Assembly (NCBI GenBank): GCA_002724925.1 | Contig: PBQA01000008.1 | Coordinates: forward strand, 1-40,681 | DNA: 40,681 nt | Source of the DNA: Oceanospirillaceae bacterium | GTDB lineage: Bacteria > Pseudomonadota > Gammaproteobacteria > Pseudomonadales > Oceanobacteraceae | Reading direction: 5' to 3' | Part shown: piece by piece, positions 1 through 8,710 of the stretch | How the letters are laid out: each line of letters starts with the position of its first letter | Position numbering within the stretch: the first letter of the stretch is position 1 | Notes under the pieces: model-generated | Seen by the model: only the letters and a program-made list of their open reading frames with translations | The model's database searches: none | What the model was told of the DNA's origin: nothing | Program-made: the position numbers and the translations under genes

Positions 1-230
1 CGAAAATCTCTGCGACCCAGACGCCATCGGGAAGACGCTTCCCTCCTACAGCGTCGCGCAAGCGCGATGCGGCGCTTCGACAGAAAAATGTAGGAGGGGA
101 TCCTATCCCTGAAAATCTCTGCGACCCACACGCCATCGGGAAGACGCTTCCCTCCTACAGCGTCGCGCAAGCGCGATGCGGTGCTTCGACAGAAATATGT
201 AGGAGGGGGATTCTATCCCCGACAACCGCT
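1..230. repeat. Two tandem copies of a 109-bp REP-doublet (REPIN-like) repeat
   Basis: A 109-bp unit (2-110) is repeated at 111-219 with only a few substitutions and one extra G. Each unit holds two palindromes in opposite orientation. The minus-oriented one (26-50) has the stem GGGAAG/CTTCCC at 29-34/38-43 next to CCTCCTAC. The plus-oriented one (90-112) starts GTAGGAGGGGA and ends ATCCC. Between them is a small hairpin, TCGCGC-AA-GCGCGA. The same GTAGGAGGG-palindrome is found again at 32766-32955. The layout is that of REP doublets mobilised by RAYT transposases; no RAYT gene is in the window. A degenerate third palindrome may lie at 245-270. Confidence 0.8.
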
Positions 231-507
231 ACCACCTTCACGCTGTCGCAAGGCACTTCCTTCCTGCAGAATCGCCTATGTTTCGTGTTTATTACGTGTG
301 TCTATTTGAAAGTCAGTGTAACAATACTTAAGTTGTTGATATTTATTGATAATTATAAAAATGTCCCTTTTGAAATAAGTCTCATCGTGTCATTATGGCT
401 CGTAATGATGCAGGCTATTTACCGATCCTTGATTGGAAATTACCTGATAGGAGAACTAGATTTAAATTAATCTACAGTTGTTCAATAAATACAAAAATAG
501 GTGAAGT
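231..507. other. AT-rich intergenic region upstream of the exported-protein pair
   Basis: After the repeats the sequence becomes strongly AT-rich (about 290-500) and leads into the gene at 508. It should carry that gene's promoter, but I cannot pick one convincing -35/-10 pair. A 61-codon ORF at 285-470 has no ribosome-binding site and low-complexity hydrophobic content, so I do not call it a gene. Confidence 0.4.
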
Positions 508-1668
508 ATGCGTTTACAGGATGTAGGTCCAGTTTTCGTGATGTCAGGCTTGATACTTAGTGCATCTGTTTGTGCGCTTGAGCCTATGACTGATCGTGAC
601 CTCTCTGATGTATCAGGGCAGGCATTTATCACCATTGATACGAGTTCATACAATCAGGGTTCAGGAAACTGGTCTGGTGACTACGAGTTCACTAAGGTTA
701 ACCTTGGGATGGAGCTCGAAACTGTTTTTAACATCGACGAATTGAGACTCGGCCGCTTTGAGCGCGAAGCGTACGTTGATGGAACAGTGCCTATTACGGA
801 TGACAACCGAAATATTCTCTATAACCCCGATGGTAGCGCCCAGGTTTACGATTCCGACATCATTATTGAAGATTTCGCTCTCGGTCGGGTTGATAACCAT
901 GACGACGCTGCAAATGCGGCATATGTTCCGTTTATGGCGAGAAACCCTTTCATAGAGTTGGCGTACAAAACTGAGAATGGTCAGAAGAGGATTTCCGGCG
1001 TTCGGGTTGGCTTTGATAAAGCTCAAGGTGATCTCTCAGGCGATCTGATTTCTGTTACCGGTATTGTAGAAGGCGAGATTCGCGGCGACATTCAGGTTGT
1101 CTACGACAATAACTGTAGTGGATGGAACGCTCTGGCGCCGAACTGTCTCCTGCTTCTAGCATCTTCTGATAAAGAAATTTACACCCAGGTTGATCTTCTT
1201 GATGGTGCAACAGGGGATGGTGCGGATAGACTCAACACAACTTACCTTAAGCGCGCGTCCTGGTTTGGTGTGCCGACTGGGCGTAATTTCCAGACCGATG
1301 AAACAGGCCTGATTGCGTCATTGATCCCAACGCTAACGAGGTCAAGCGATTGCGAGGTTCTTGGTACTCCAGCGTGTTTCCGATCTACGATATATCAGTC
1401 GATCTATATTGGCGATAAAGGTACTGACTTTGAGAGCGGTTCTGCATCGGGTGTATTCCTGTCCGTACAAACCGAATCTGTGCCGTGGGAAGATCTTTCG
1501 GGTGTTCCTGGCTCCGATCGTGTACTAACAGATAGCGGTGCGTTTATGAACATCTCTCGATATCAATCAGGTGGTGAGACTAAGTACCCTCTGTATCTGA
1601 CTCTTGAGGAAGCTACACGTGGTACGCCTCGTGTTGCTACCTGTGTTGGCCGCATTAAGGGGTGTTAA
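508..1668 (+). CDS. Exported surface-type protein with FilA/DUF6160-like N-terminal motif
   Basis: A 386-residue protein of unknown function. The first ~23 residues form a signal peptide ending near SVCA. The mature start carries MTDRDLSDVSGQAFI, which resembles the 'L(S/D)xVxGQA' motif just after the signal peptide in FilA-type/DUF6160 proteins of Acinetobacter, Marinobacter and relatives; that link is from memory. The rest is predicted beta-rich, full of G/D/N/S and with four to five cysteines in the second half, as in a secreted or outer-membrane-associated protein. The ATG at 508 is preceded by AGGTGAAG. It sits 4 nt before a second gene of the same style, so the two probably form an operon. 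No catalytic motif is visible. Confidence 0.7.
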   Translation: MRLQDVGPVFVMSGLILSASVCALEPMTDRDLSDVSGQAFITIDTSSYNQGSGNWSGDYEFTKVNLGMELETVFNIDELRLGRFEREAYVDGTVPITDDNRNILYNPDGSAQVYDSDIIIEDFALGRVDNHDDAANAAYVPFMARNPFIELAYKTENGQKRISGVRVGFDKAQGDLSGDLISVTGIVEGEIRGDIQVVYDNNCSGWNALAPNCLLLLASSDKEIYTQVDLLDGATGDGADRLNTTYLKRASWFGVPTGRNFQTDETGLIASLIPTLTRSSDCEVLGTPACFRSTIYQSIYIGDKGTDFESGSASGVFLSVQTESVPWEDLSGVPGSDRVLTDSGAFMNISRYQSGGETKYPLYLTLEEATRGTPRVATCVGRIKGC

Positions 1669-1672
1669 TGAG

Positions 1673-2710
1673 ATGAAAAAATTATTAACGCTATCCGCTG
1701 CCGTCGTTATTGCTCATTCAGCGAATGCGGAGTTACAGGCGCTTGATGATGCCGAAATGTCCTCACAGAGTGGTGCCGGCTTAGGCTTTGCACTCCAGGA
1801 TTTTGTCTTCAGTACGGACGATGCCTCTCTCGCAGTCACGGGCATCGAGGACGGAACTGGTAATGAGGTCGGCATCAAGTGGGATCAGTTCTACATTATG
1901 GGAGAGGGCAGCCAGAACGGTGCTGTTAAAAAGCCTGTTGATATTGGTAGCTATCTTCACCCCTGGGTCGTGCGAAGTGTTCGTGGTAGTTCTGATTGGG
2001 ATGGTGATCCGGCTGACTTCTATACCGGCGATGCACCTGCAATCGGCGATGACGTCGCAGCGTTGCAGATACTGACGGATGTTTATACTTCGGCCGCTCA
2101 GAATACGCGACAGTATGTGATGGATTGTATTTTTGCGAGTGCAGGTGATTGCGGACAGCGGGCTGCTATCAGACGCAGTGGAGCAGACATCGGCTCCCGC
2201 TTCACGCTCGATTTTGCCGATGGTACTAACCACGTCTGGAATATCGACATGCGGGGTGTATATCTCGACGGGTCTGGTTTTACTTTATGGTCTCGCCCAG
2301 ATGATTCGGGTCAGTCAGAACTACTGGGACAATTGAACCTGTCTTTGTTGGCCGAGGAATTTCAGATCGATACATGCGGAGATGCATGTACTGGTACCGG
2401 ATCTCTTTTACAGATTGATCAGGTTTATCTCGGTTTGAATTTAGGGTTTGGCGATATGCAGCCGTTAAAGTTCAGTGCAACGTCCGACGGCAATTTTGTA
2501 CTTGAACTAAGCAAGCCTGATCCTTCGTCCAGAGGTGTGGACCCGTCGGATAGGGACGCCATGCTGGCTTTCTTTAATGAGTATTACGCTAACGCGCCGA
2601 AGAGCGATATTTATATCGGTGAAATCACTGTTGGAAACAGAACTGCCGGTGAAACAGTGATAAACGGTTTCCGTGCTCAGTACCTGAAAGCGACCAGTAT
2701 CGATCTCTGA
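1673..2710 (+). CDS. Second exported FilA/DUF6160-like protein, partner of the upstream gene
   Basis: A 345-residue protein. I start it at the ATG at 1673 (preceded by AAGGGGTG) rather than at an upstream in-frame start at 1604. From 1673 the protein begins with a clean signal peptide, MKKLLTLSAAVVIAHSANA, followed by ELQALDDAEMSSQSGAGLG. That is the same position and pattern as the DRDLSDVSGQ motif of the preceding protein, with the final GQ changed to GA. The body is beta-rich, with cysteine pairs (CIFASAGDC, CGDAC) that could form periplasmic disulfides. Function is unknown; a pilus- or surface-associated role is only a guess by analogy with FilA. A 9-bp inverted repeat (CCAGTATCG at 2694-2702, CGATACTGG at 2712-2720) spans the stop codon but lacks a T-run. 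Confidence 0.7.
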   Translation: MKKLLTLSAAVVIAHSANAELQALDDAEMSSQSGAGLGFALQDFVFSTDDASLAVTGIEDGTGNEVGIKWDQFYIMGEGSQNGAVKKPVDIGSYLHPWVVRSVRGSSDWDGDPADFYTGDAPAIGDDVAALQILTDVYTSAAQNTRQYVMDCIFASAGDCGQRAAIRRSGADIGSRFTLDFADGTNHVWNIDMRGVYLDGSGFTLWSRPDDSGQSELLGQLNLSLLAEEFQIDTCGDACTGTGSLLQIDQVYLGLNLGFGDMQPLKFSATSDGNFVLELSKPDPSSRGVDPSDRDAMLAFFNEYYANAPKSDIYIGEITVGNRTAGETVINGFRAQYLKATSIDL

Positions 2711-2749
2711 CCGATACTGGCGTTACTTGCTCAGGTCACATCACTGTCT

Positions 2750-3577
2750 TCAAACTTCTTCTGAGTCCGTTACTATTGTAACTGGGTAGACCTGAGACTT
2801 TTTAAGCTGAGGATTCAGCTTGAGCATTTTCTCTCCAAGCTTATCCAGTCTTGAAGCTCTGTTGTCCGGAGAAGGGTGGGTACTCAGGAACTCCGGGCCA
2901 CCGCCACCTCCTGCTTCAGCCATTTTTTTCCACAAGCTTACCGCTGCGTCGGGGTTATATCCCGCGCGGGTTGCTAACTCGATACCGATTTCGTCAGCTT
3001 CCGATTCAGCAGTTCGGCTATTCGGCAACTCCAGAGCAACTTTCGCAGCCATTGCGGTGCCAGTCAGTACATAGCCGTTGTTGTCAGTCACTACCGCGGT
3101 GGCCGCGAGTGCGCCGTTCATCAGCACAGCACGGGACATACGTTCAGCGGTGTGGTTGGCTAGGGCGTGAGATATCTCGTGCCCCATAATCTGGGCAATT
3201 TCGTCGTCACTAAGGTTCAGTTGAGTAACTATGCCGGTATAGATCGCCATGCGACCGCCAGCCATGCACCAGGCATTTAAGGTATCAGGGTCGTCAATAA
3301 TCGCGACGCTCCATTTCCAGTCTTTGGTGCCAGGGTCAAGCTTGATGGCTTCTGTTACCAGTCGCCCTGTGATGGTTTCGATACGCTTTACCCAAGCAGG
3401 ATCAGTCACCAGCTGATTATTCTGATCGAGTTCGCCGACGGTGCTGGCGTAGGCTTTCTGGGACTCAACAATAGCGGAATCCGGCGAGACGATCATCAGC
3501 TGATTGCGGCCGGTCAAGGTGGTTGCGCAGCCTGCAATGGCCGCGCTGATCAACGTCAGGCTGATCACTTTCTTCAT
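2750..3577 (-). CDS. M48-family zinc metalloprotease, lipoprotein
   Basis: A 275-residue lipoprotein peptidase. The N-terminus is a lipoprotein signal ending in AIAGC, so the Cys should be lipidated and the protein anchored in the periplasm, likely at the outer membrane. The catalytic zinc motif HEISH (HExxH) is clear, and downstream ESEADEIG supplies the third ligand typical of M48. It has no TPR repeats, so it resembles the short single-domain LoiP/YcaL-type proteases rather than BepA. Such enzymes take part in quality control of outer-membrane proteins. It runs convergent to the preceding operon and divergent from the helicase gene. An upstream CAGGA motif lies about 9 nt before the ATG. 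Confidence 0.88.
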   Translation of the reverse strand: MKKVISLTLISAAIAGCATTLTGRNQLMIVSPDSAIVESQKAYASTVGELDQNNQLVTDPAWVKRIETITGRLVTEAIKLDPGTKDWKWSVAIIDDPDTLNAWCMAGGRMAIYTGIVTQLNLSDDEIAQIMGHEISHALANHTAERMSRAVLMNGALAATAVVTDNNGYVLTGTAMAAKVALELPNSRTAESEADEIGIELATRAGYNPDAAVSLWKKMAEAGGGGGPEFLSTHPSPDNRASRLDKLGEKMLKLNPQLKKSQVYPVTIVTDSEEV

Positions 3578-3676
3578 ATCCGTGTTCCTGCGGTAAAGTG
3601 TTTATCGCTAGTCTAAGGTGTTGCTGGGTGACTGTGTAGTGCTAATGCTGACAGCGCAGTCCTGCGCTCTAAGGTC

Positions 3677-3685
3677 TGGTATACT
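3677..3685 (+). promoter_or_regulatory. Extended -10 promoter of the DEAD-box helicase gene
   Basis: TGG-TATACT (TG at 3677-3678, TATACT at 3680-3685) is a good extended -10 element. No matching -35 at 17 bp is visible, which extended -10 promoters can tolerate. It lies 29 bp upstream of the GTG at 3714, supporting that start over the upstream in-frame start at 3618, which lies before the promoter. Confidence 0.5.
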
Positions 3686-3713
3686 CGCGTTTTTTCTCCA
3701 GCGGGATTTCAGC

Positions 3714-5057
3714 GTGTTTGCCGGAACAGAATTACACCCAAGGCTAATTGCCGGGCTTGAAAAACAGTCCATTACCGAAGCAACCGACGTGCAGCTTGAG
3801 GTTATCCCTGAAGTATTACGTGGAAGTGACGTTCAGGTATGTGCCGAGACGGGCAGTGGTAAGACCTTTGCCTACTTATTGCCGGTCATGCAGAAGTTAC
3901 TGACGGTTGATGCGCCTGATAGCGCCACGCGTGCTCTGGTTATCGTTCCTACCCGTGAGCTTGCTCGTCAGGTATTTAAGGATGCTAAGCGGCTGACCGA
4001 TATGAATCACCTTGAGGCCGGAGTATTAACCGGCGGTGAGGAGTTCAAGTATCAGGCAGCGGTTCTGCGTAAGAATCCAGAGATCCTCATTGCAACGCCA
4101 GGGCGTCTCGTGGATCACCTGAAGCGCGAAACGGCCGAGCTGGGTGACATTGAATTTCTGATTCTGGATGAAGCTGATCGCATGCTGGATATGGGCTTCT
4201 CTGAGGATATGGAGCATATTGTTGGAAAGTGTGGCTCAGAGCGTCAGACATTGATGTTGTCTGCGACATTGCGTCATGAGGGGGTAGGGCGTGCTGCGCG
4301 TTCGTGGTTGAAAGACCCTGTTGAGATTACCACCAAAGGTATTCAGGAAAGCCACGATGATATTACTCAACAGCGTATTCTGGCAGATGATAACGCGCAT
4401 AAAGATCGTCTTTTAACCTGGCTTCTGGCGAACGAAACCTACGACAAAGCCATCGTATTCGTTAATAGACGTACTGAAGCTGAGCGACTGAGCGAGTTTC
4501 TCCGCCGTCATAGAGAAGGCATTGCCGTGCTGCACGGTGATATGACTCAAGATGAGCGTAACTATGTCATGCAGAATGTTCGCGAAGGTCGACGTAACAT
4601 ACTCGTAGCCACCGATGTGGCAGCACGCGGTCTTGATGTTGATGGTCTCGATCTTGTCATCAATTACGATCTTGCTCGTAAGGGGGATGAGTACATTCAT
4701 CGTATCGGTCGCACAGGTCGTGCAGGGCGCAGTGGACTCGCCATCAGTCTGATTGCTCCTAGTGAATGGAATTTGAAAGCCGCTATTGAGCGCTATATTC
4801 GTCAGGAGATGACGTCGCGCACGATTAAGGAGCTGAAAGCTAAGTACACCGGCCCTAAGAAGGTGAAAGCGTCTGGCAAAGCCGCGGGGGTTAAGAAGAA
4901 AAAGCCACGAGGCCCAGCTGCGAAAAAAGCAGCCGCGAAGAAAGCAACCGAGAAAAAAGGCCCATCTCCGAAGAAGAAAAATGGGCCGCGGCCTTCACGT
5001 CCAGCCGGTAACCTGATGGACAGCGAAGGTTTTGCTCCGATAAAACGCAAGAAATAA
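3714..5057 (+). CDS. srmB: DEAD-box ATP-dependent RNA helicase, SrmB-like
   Basis: A 447-residue RNA helicase, probably in ribosome assembly. I place the start at GTG 3714, because homologues begin with FAGTELHPRL-like sequence and a promoter lies between 3618 and here. Motifs in order: Q motif with Q27, Walker A AETGSGKT (44-51), PTRELA, TPGR, DEAD with RMLDMGF, SAT, then in domain 2 IVFVNRR, HGDMTQDER, VATDVAARGLDV and HRIGRTGRAGR. The last ~70 residues are a Lys/Ala/Pro-rich basic tail (KKPRG, AKKAAAKKA) typical of RNA-binding extensions in SrmB and related helicases. The 'DEADRMLDMGF...DMEHI' region and the basic tail favour SrmB over RhlE, but the paralogue assignment is not certain. Confidence 0.85.
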   Translation: MFAGTELHPRLIAGLEKQSITEATDVQLEVIPEVLRGSDVQVCAETGSGKTFAYLLPVMQKLLTVDAPDSATRALVIVPTRELARQVFKDAKRLTDMNHLEAGVLTGGEEFKYQAAVLRKNPEILIATPGRLVDHLKRETAELGDIEFLILDEADRMLDMGFSEDMEHIVGKCGSERQTLMLSATLRHEGVGRAARSWLKDPVEITTKGIQESHDDITQQRILADDNAHKDRLLTWLLANETYDKAIVFVNRRTEAERLSEFLRRHREGIAVLHGDMTQDERNYVMQNVREGRRNILVATDVAARGLDVDGLDLVINYDLARKGDEYIHRIGRTGRAGRSGLAISLIAPSEWNLKAAIERYIRQEMTSRTIKELKAKYTGPKKVKASGKAAGVKKKKPRGPAAKKAAAKKATEKKGPSPKKKNGPRPSRPAGNLMDSEGFAPIKRKK

Positions 5058-5072
5058 GACTGGTACCACCTG

Positions 5073-5915
5073 TCAGCGGCCGAACTGGCCGCTGTTATAA
5101 TCTTTGATTGCCTGCTCAATCTCTTCCTGTGTGTTCATCACAAACGGGCCATAGTGCGCGACGGGCTCAAGAATCGGATCGCCTGTCAGCACCAGTAAGT
5201 TTGCATTACTTTTAGCTTGAAGAACGAGCTCTTCCCCGTGAGTACTGTAAATGAGCAATGGTTTTTCTGGTACCGAATGGCCAGTAACCAGCTCACCCTT
5301 GTACACATAGACTATCGCGCGTTTACCAGAAGCAACAGGGAGTGTCAGTTCACTGCCTTCAGGCAGGGTAACGTCCAGATAGCTGGCGTTAGCGGCTAAC
5401 TTGTCCAGCGGGCCCGTCACCTGCTTATTTTCGATCTTCCAGTCACCCGCAAGAACTCTGACTTCGCCACCACCATCAAGAGTCACAACCGGGATTTCTG
5501 ATTTCGGCACATCCCGGTAATCCGGTGCGCTCATTTTGTCCTTGGCGGGCAGGTTAATCCACAGTTGAAAGCCATGCAGTCCGCCCTGGTCCAGCTCTGG
5601 CATTTCGCTATGTATGATACCGCGACCAGCAGACATCCACTGAGCGCCACCACTGCGGATTTCGCCGCGGTTGCCCATGTGGTCTTTGTGGATCAATGCA
5701 CCTTTGCGCAGATACGTCAGCGTTTCCATACCGCGATGAGGGTGAGGTGGAAACCCGCCCATGTAATCCGCTTCATCGTCGGATACCAGTTCGTCGAGCA
5801 TCAGAAAAGGATCGGCGTCACGTTGATTAAAGAGTGCCAGACGTCTGATTTTGACACCATCACCGTCCGAGCTTGGGTAACTACGAATGATATTTTCGAG
5901 AGAGCGTTGAGTCAT
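5073..5915 (-). CDS. Pirin-family bicupin protein
   Basis: A 280-residue pirin homologue. The N-terminal cupin has the Fe-binding signature HPHRGMETLTYL, then HKDHMGN and a later Glu/His set in GGAQWMSAGRGIIHSEMP, i.e. the three His plus one Glu metal site of pirins. The second cupin half (from about residue 150) is less conserved. Bacterial pirins are cytoplasmic; some have quercetinase activity, but the substrate cannot be read from sequence. It lies 98 nt downstream of glnD on the same strand and converges with srmB. Its ribosome-binding site GGAGG (5921-5925) is inside a possible hairpin. A GC-rich hairpin (5075-5093) overlaps its stop codon but has no T-run on either strand. Confidence 0.88.
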   Translation of the reverse strand: MTQRSLENIIRSYPSSDGDGVKIRRLALFNQRDADPFLMLDELVSDDEADYMGGFPPHPHRGMETLTYLRKGALIHKDHMGNRGEIRSGGAQWMSAGRGIIHSEMPELDQGGLHGFQLWINLPAKDKMSAPDYRDVPKSEIPVVTLDGGGEVRVLAGDWKIENKQVTGPLDKLAANASYLDVTLPEGSELTLPVASGKRAIVYVYKGELVTGHSVPEKPLLIYSTHGEELVLQAKSNANLLVLTGDPILEPVAHYGPFVMNTQEEIEQAIKDYNSGQFGR

Positions 5916-5920
5916 AAGTA

Positions 5921-5958
5921 CCTCCGGTTGACGATTACTTTATCGCGGTTACCGGAGG
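5921..5958 (-). promoter_or_regulatory. Inverted repeat that could hide the pirin ribosome-binding site
   Basis: CCTCCGGT (5921-5928) and ACCGGAGG (5951-5958) are perfect 8-bp inverted repeats with a 22-nt loop. On the minus-strand transcript the 3' arm ACCGGAGG contains the GGAGG Shine-Dalgarno of the pirin gene, 5 nt before its ATG. Pairing would block initiation. This is read from the sequence; regulation is inferred. Confidence 0.45.
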
Positions 5959-6013
5959 ATAACGAGTGGTGAGGATGGTATTGATTGTTCTGCTATGTTG
6001 TTTAATTTGATAA

Positions 6014-8710
6014 TTAAACTGCAGATTGTTCTTCCACTTGCTCGTCCAAGCCGTCCTCGAGAGCCTGGCACAGCTCTTCGCAGGAAGTCGGGTCGGAATA
6101 AGGCTCGCCGTTCGCGTCGACGATGAAGAAGATATCCGATACCTGCTCACCCTCGGTCAGAATTTTAGCCCCTTGCAGCTGAGCTCCAAAGTCCATCAGG
6201 ATGCTACCCACCCTTGCCAACAGGCCTGGGCGGTCGGCTGCTATAACCTCTAGAACGGTTCTGCGCATCAGAGGGTCATTGCTTATGGTTACCTGGGTAG
6301 GCACATCGAACTGTTTCAGCACCCGTGAGGTCCGGCGACGAATGATCGTATCGAACTCTTCGGGCTCATCCAGAGCATCGCACAGGGTATTACGAATTAC
6401 GCGGATACGCTCAGGGTCTGTAATTGCTTCATTGTTCTCGTCGAGGACAATATAGGTATCGACCGCATTGTTCTCTGACTCGGAGGTCATGATGCGAGCG
6501 TCCTGGATGTTCAGGTTGAGCTGATCCAGGGTTGCCGTCGTGACTGCGAACAGGTTCGGCTGATCTTTCATAAACAAAAAGATCTGTGTGGCGCCTTCAA
6601 ACTGACGGTCAGATGTCTGTCGTACCGAGACAAGCGGCTTAGCACTGTTACCATGCGCGTCTATCTCGCGGGTTTGCCAGACGATATTGTCCACGCCTTC
6701 ACGCAGAAAGTAATCTTCTCCGGGCTGGCCCCAGATTTCGCGAGCGCGCGCTTCGGGCAAACCATAATCCAGGAGCTGTGATATGGCTTCCTGTTGGATT
6801 TCCTCGATGACATCGTCTTTGTGAAGGCGGTTTTCAAGGCCTCGTCTCAATGCCGCTTGGGTATTTCTGTACAGCTCTCTCATCTGCTCTGCACGCCATG
6901 GCGTCCAAAGCTCCGGGTTGGTGGAGTGGGTGTCTGCGACAGAAATCAGAAACAGCATGTCGAGGTGGTACTGATCACCGACATCGACGGCGAACTGGTG
7001 GATATCATCCGGGTTACTCAGGTCGAGGCGCTGGGAAGCATTCGACATTAATAAGTGGTTACTCACCAGCCAGGTGACCATATGGGTATCGGCTGGCTTG
7101 AGCCCGTGCTGAATGCAAAAGGCTTCGGCAATCTCGCCACCATTGGCGGCGTGGTCGCCCTCCCGGCTTTTACCCACGTCATGGAGCAGGGCAGCGAGAT
7201 AGAGAACCTCTTTCTTATGAACCCTATGAATCAGCCGGGAGGCAATCGGAAAGCGTTCACGCACGTCGCCATAGCGGAAATGTCGCAGCAGGCGAATCAT
7301 ACGGAAGGTATGTTCATCCACCGTATATTTGTGCAGGAGGTCGTACTCCATCATGCCAATAACGCGACCAAACGACGGAATATAACGCCCGAGAATGCCA
7401 TACCTCATCATGCGAGACAGCTCGCGAACCACGCGTGACCTGCTGCGCATCAGAGTCATGAAGATGGCGTTGTGTTCCGGGTTCTGGCGATACTCTTCAT
7501 CGATCAGGTTTCGGTTATCCCGCAGCGCACGGATAGTCGCTGAGTGTATACCTTTTGACTCGGAGATCTGTGCCAGCATAGGGAAGACCCTAAGCAACCA
7601 GGCAGGTTCTTTCTCAAACAAGTCTGGCGTCGTCAGCTGCAGGTAACCGTTGCACAGAACGAAGTGCTCATTTACAGGTGTGATGGTGTCGTCATCACAC
7701 TGCATATAGTCTTCTGTAAAGTGCATCATCAACATATCGCTCAACTCCATAGTGGAGAGCTGGTGGCGATAAAATTGAGACATAAAGCGTTCAACGCCAA
7801 GTTGTCGCCCCGTATCCTTGTAGCCAAGAACTTCTGCGACCTGCGTTTGCAGATCAAAAAGGAGTCGGTCTTCCTCGCGTCCTGCCAACATGTGGAGTGC
7901 GTATCTTACTTCCCATAGAAAGCTGACGCTGCTGGCCAGGCGTTTGTGTTCGAACTCAGTCAGAAAGCCGTTATCTTCCAGTGCCTGTAGCGTGCCTTTG
8001 CCGAAATGACGAATGGCGACCCAGGTGATTGTCTGGATATCCCGGAGGGCGCCAGGAGAGTTTTTAACGTTGGGTTCGAGGTTGTAGTCGGCGCTATTGT
8101 GTTTGTCGTGGCGGGTATTGAGTTCTTCAGATTTGGCTTCGAAAAAGACGGCGGCTGGCCATTGGGCCTCAGGGGTAATTCGTGCGCGTAGTTCGGAATG
8201 CAGTGTTTCATCACCAATCAGAGTTCTGCTCTCTAACAAATTGGTGATAATAGTGAGATCCCCTTCGGCCTCGGTAACGCATTCGTCCATGGTGCGAACA
8301 CTGTGGCCTATGTCCAGCTTGATGTCCCACAGCAGGGTAATAAAGTCCTGCAGGTCGCTGGCGTGACGATTGATACTGTCTTCATCGCGCGCAAGCAGAA
8401 GCAGGTCGATATCAGAATGTGGATGCAGCTCTGCTCGACCATAGCCACCCACCGCAATCAGCGCGATGTCTTCTGTGGCGATGCTGCGGAAGCGCCAGAG
8501 TGCCCGTAAAATTCTGTCGATCAGAGTTGAGCGATGCCGGACCAGCAGGTCGGCATCCAGCGTCTCGCGAAAATAATCATGTGCTTCGGTCTGAATGCGG
8601 GTTAGAAGGGGCTTGATTACTGGAAGAGGGAGGGATTTTTCCTTTAATTCTTCCAGTAACGCGTCTTCATCAACCTGAGGTAGTACCGGCATGTCAGATA
8701 AATCGGTCAC
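6014..8710 (-). CDS. glnD: GlnD, bifunctional PII uridylyltransferase / uridylyl-removing enzyme
   Basis: An 898-residue protein, close to the ~890 of E. coli GlnD. It uridylylates PII (GlnB/GlnK) at low glutamine and removes UMP at high glutamine, controlling glutamine synthetase and NtrB/NtrC. The nucleotidyltransferase site GGYGRAELHPHSDIDLLLL spans residues 88-106, with the DxD pair in SDID. The HD hydrolase domain has LLHDVGK followed by GDHAANG. Two ACT domains follow at the C-terminus (IFLFMKDQPNLFAV and VLEVIAADRPGLLARVG), which sense glutamine. The ATG overlaps the stop of map by 4 nt, so the two are translationally coupled, as in other gammaproteobacteria. Confidence 0.97.
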   Translation of the reverse strand: MTDLSDMPVLPQVDEDALLEELKEKSLPLPVIKPLLTRIQTEAHDYFRETLDADLLVRHRSTLIDRILRALWRFRSIATEDIALIAVGGYGRAELHPHSDIDLLLLARDEDSINRHASDLQDFITLLWDIKLDIGHSVRTMDECVTEAEGDLTIITNLLESRTLIGDETLHSELRARITPEAQWPAAVFFEAKSEELNTRHDKHNSADYNLEPNVKNSPGALRDIQTITWVAIRHFGKGTLQALEDNGFLTEFEHKRLASSVSFLWEVRYALHMLAGREEDRLLFDLQTQVAEVLGYKDTGRQLGVERFMSQFYRHQLSTMELSDMLMMHFTEDYMQCDDDTITPVNEHFVLCNGYLQLTTPDLFEKEPAWLLRVFPMLAQISESKGIHSATIRALRDNRNLIDEEYRQNPEHNAIFMTLMRSRSRVVRELSRMMRYGILGRYIPSFGRVIGMMEYDLLHKYTVDEHTFRMIRLLRHFRYGDVRERFPIASRLIHRVHKKEVLYLAALLHDVGKSREGDHAANGGEIAEAFCIQHGLKPADTHMVTWLVSNHLLMSNASQRLDLSNPDDIHQFAVDVGDQYHLDMLFLISVADTHSTNPELWTPWRAEQMRELYRNTQAALRRGLENRLHKDDVIEEIQQEAISQLLDYGLPEARAREIWGQPGEDYFLREGVDNIVWQTREIDAHGNSAKPLVSVRQTSDRQFEGATQIFLFMKDQPNLFAVTTATLDQLNLNIQDARIMTSESENNAVDTYIVLDENNEAITDPERIRVIRNTLCDALDEPEEFDTIIRRRTSRVLKQFDVPTQVTISNDPLMRRTVLEVIAADRPGLLARVGSILMDFGAQLQGAKILTEGEQVSDIFFIVDANGEPYSDPTSCEELCQALEDGLDEQVEEQSAV

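Noticed and set aside
1-230. Repeats as a CRISPR array
   Set aside because: Only two long, nearly identical 109-bp units with no variable spacers; the palindromes are REP-type.
285-470. 61-codon ORF in the AT-rich leader
   Set aside because: No ribosome-binding site and random hydrophobic composition; it fits chance in AT-rich DNA.
5075-5093. Hairpin AGCGGCC-GAACT-GGCCGCT as a terminator between srmB and the pirin gene
   Set aside because: The stem is perfect, but neither side has a T-run and it overlaps the pirin stop codon; not strong enough to call.
4802-5119. 105-residue minus-strand ORF rich in Phe and Ala
   Set aside because: It is the antisense of the Lys/Ala-rich helicase tail, which creates long stop-free frames.
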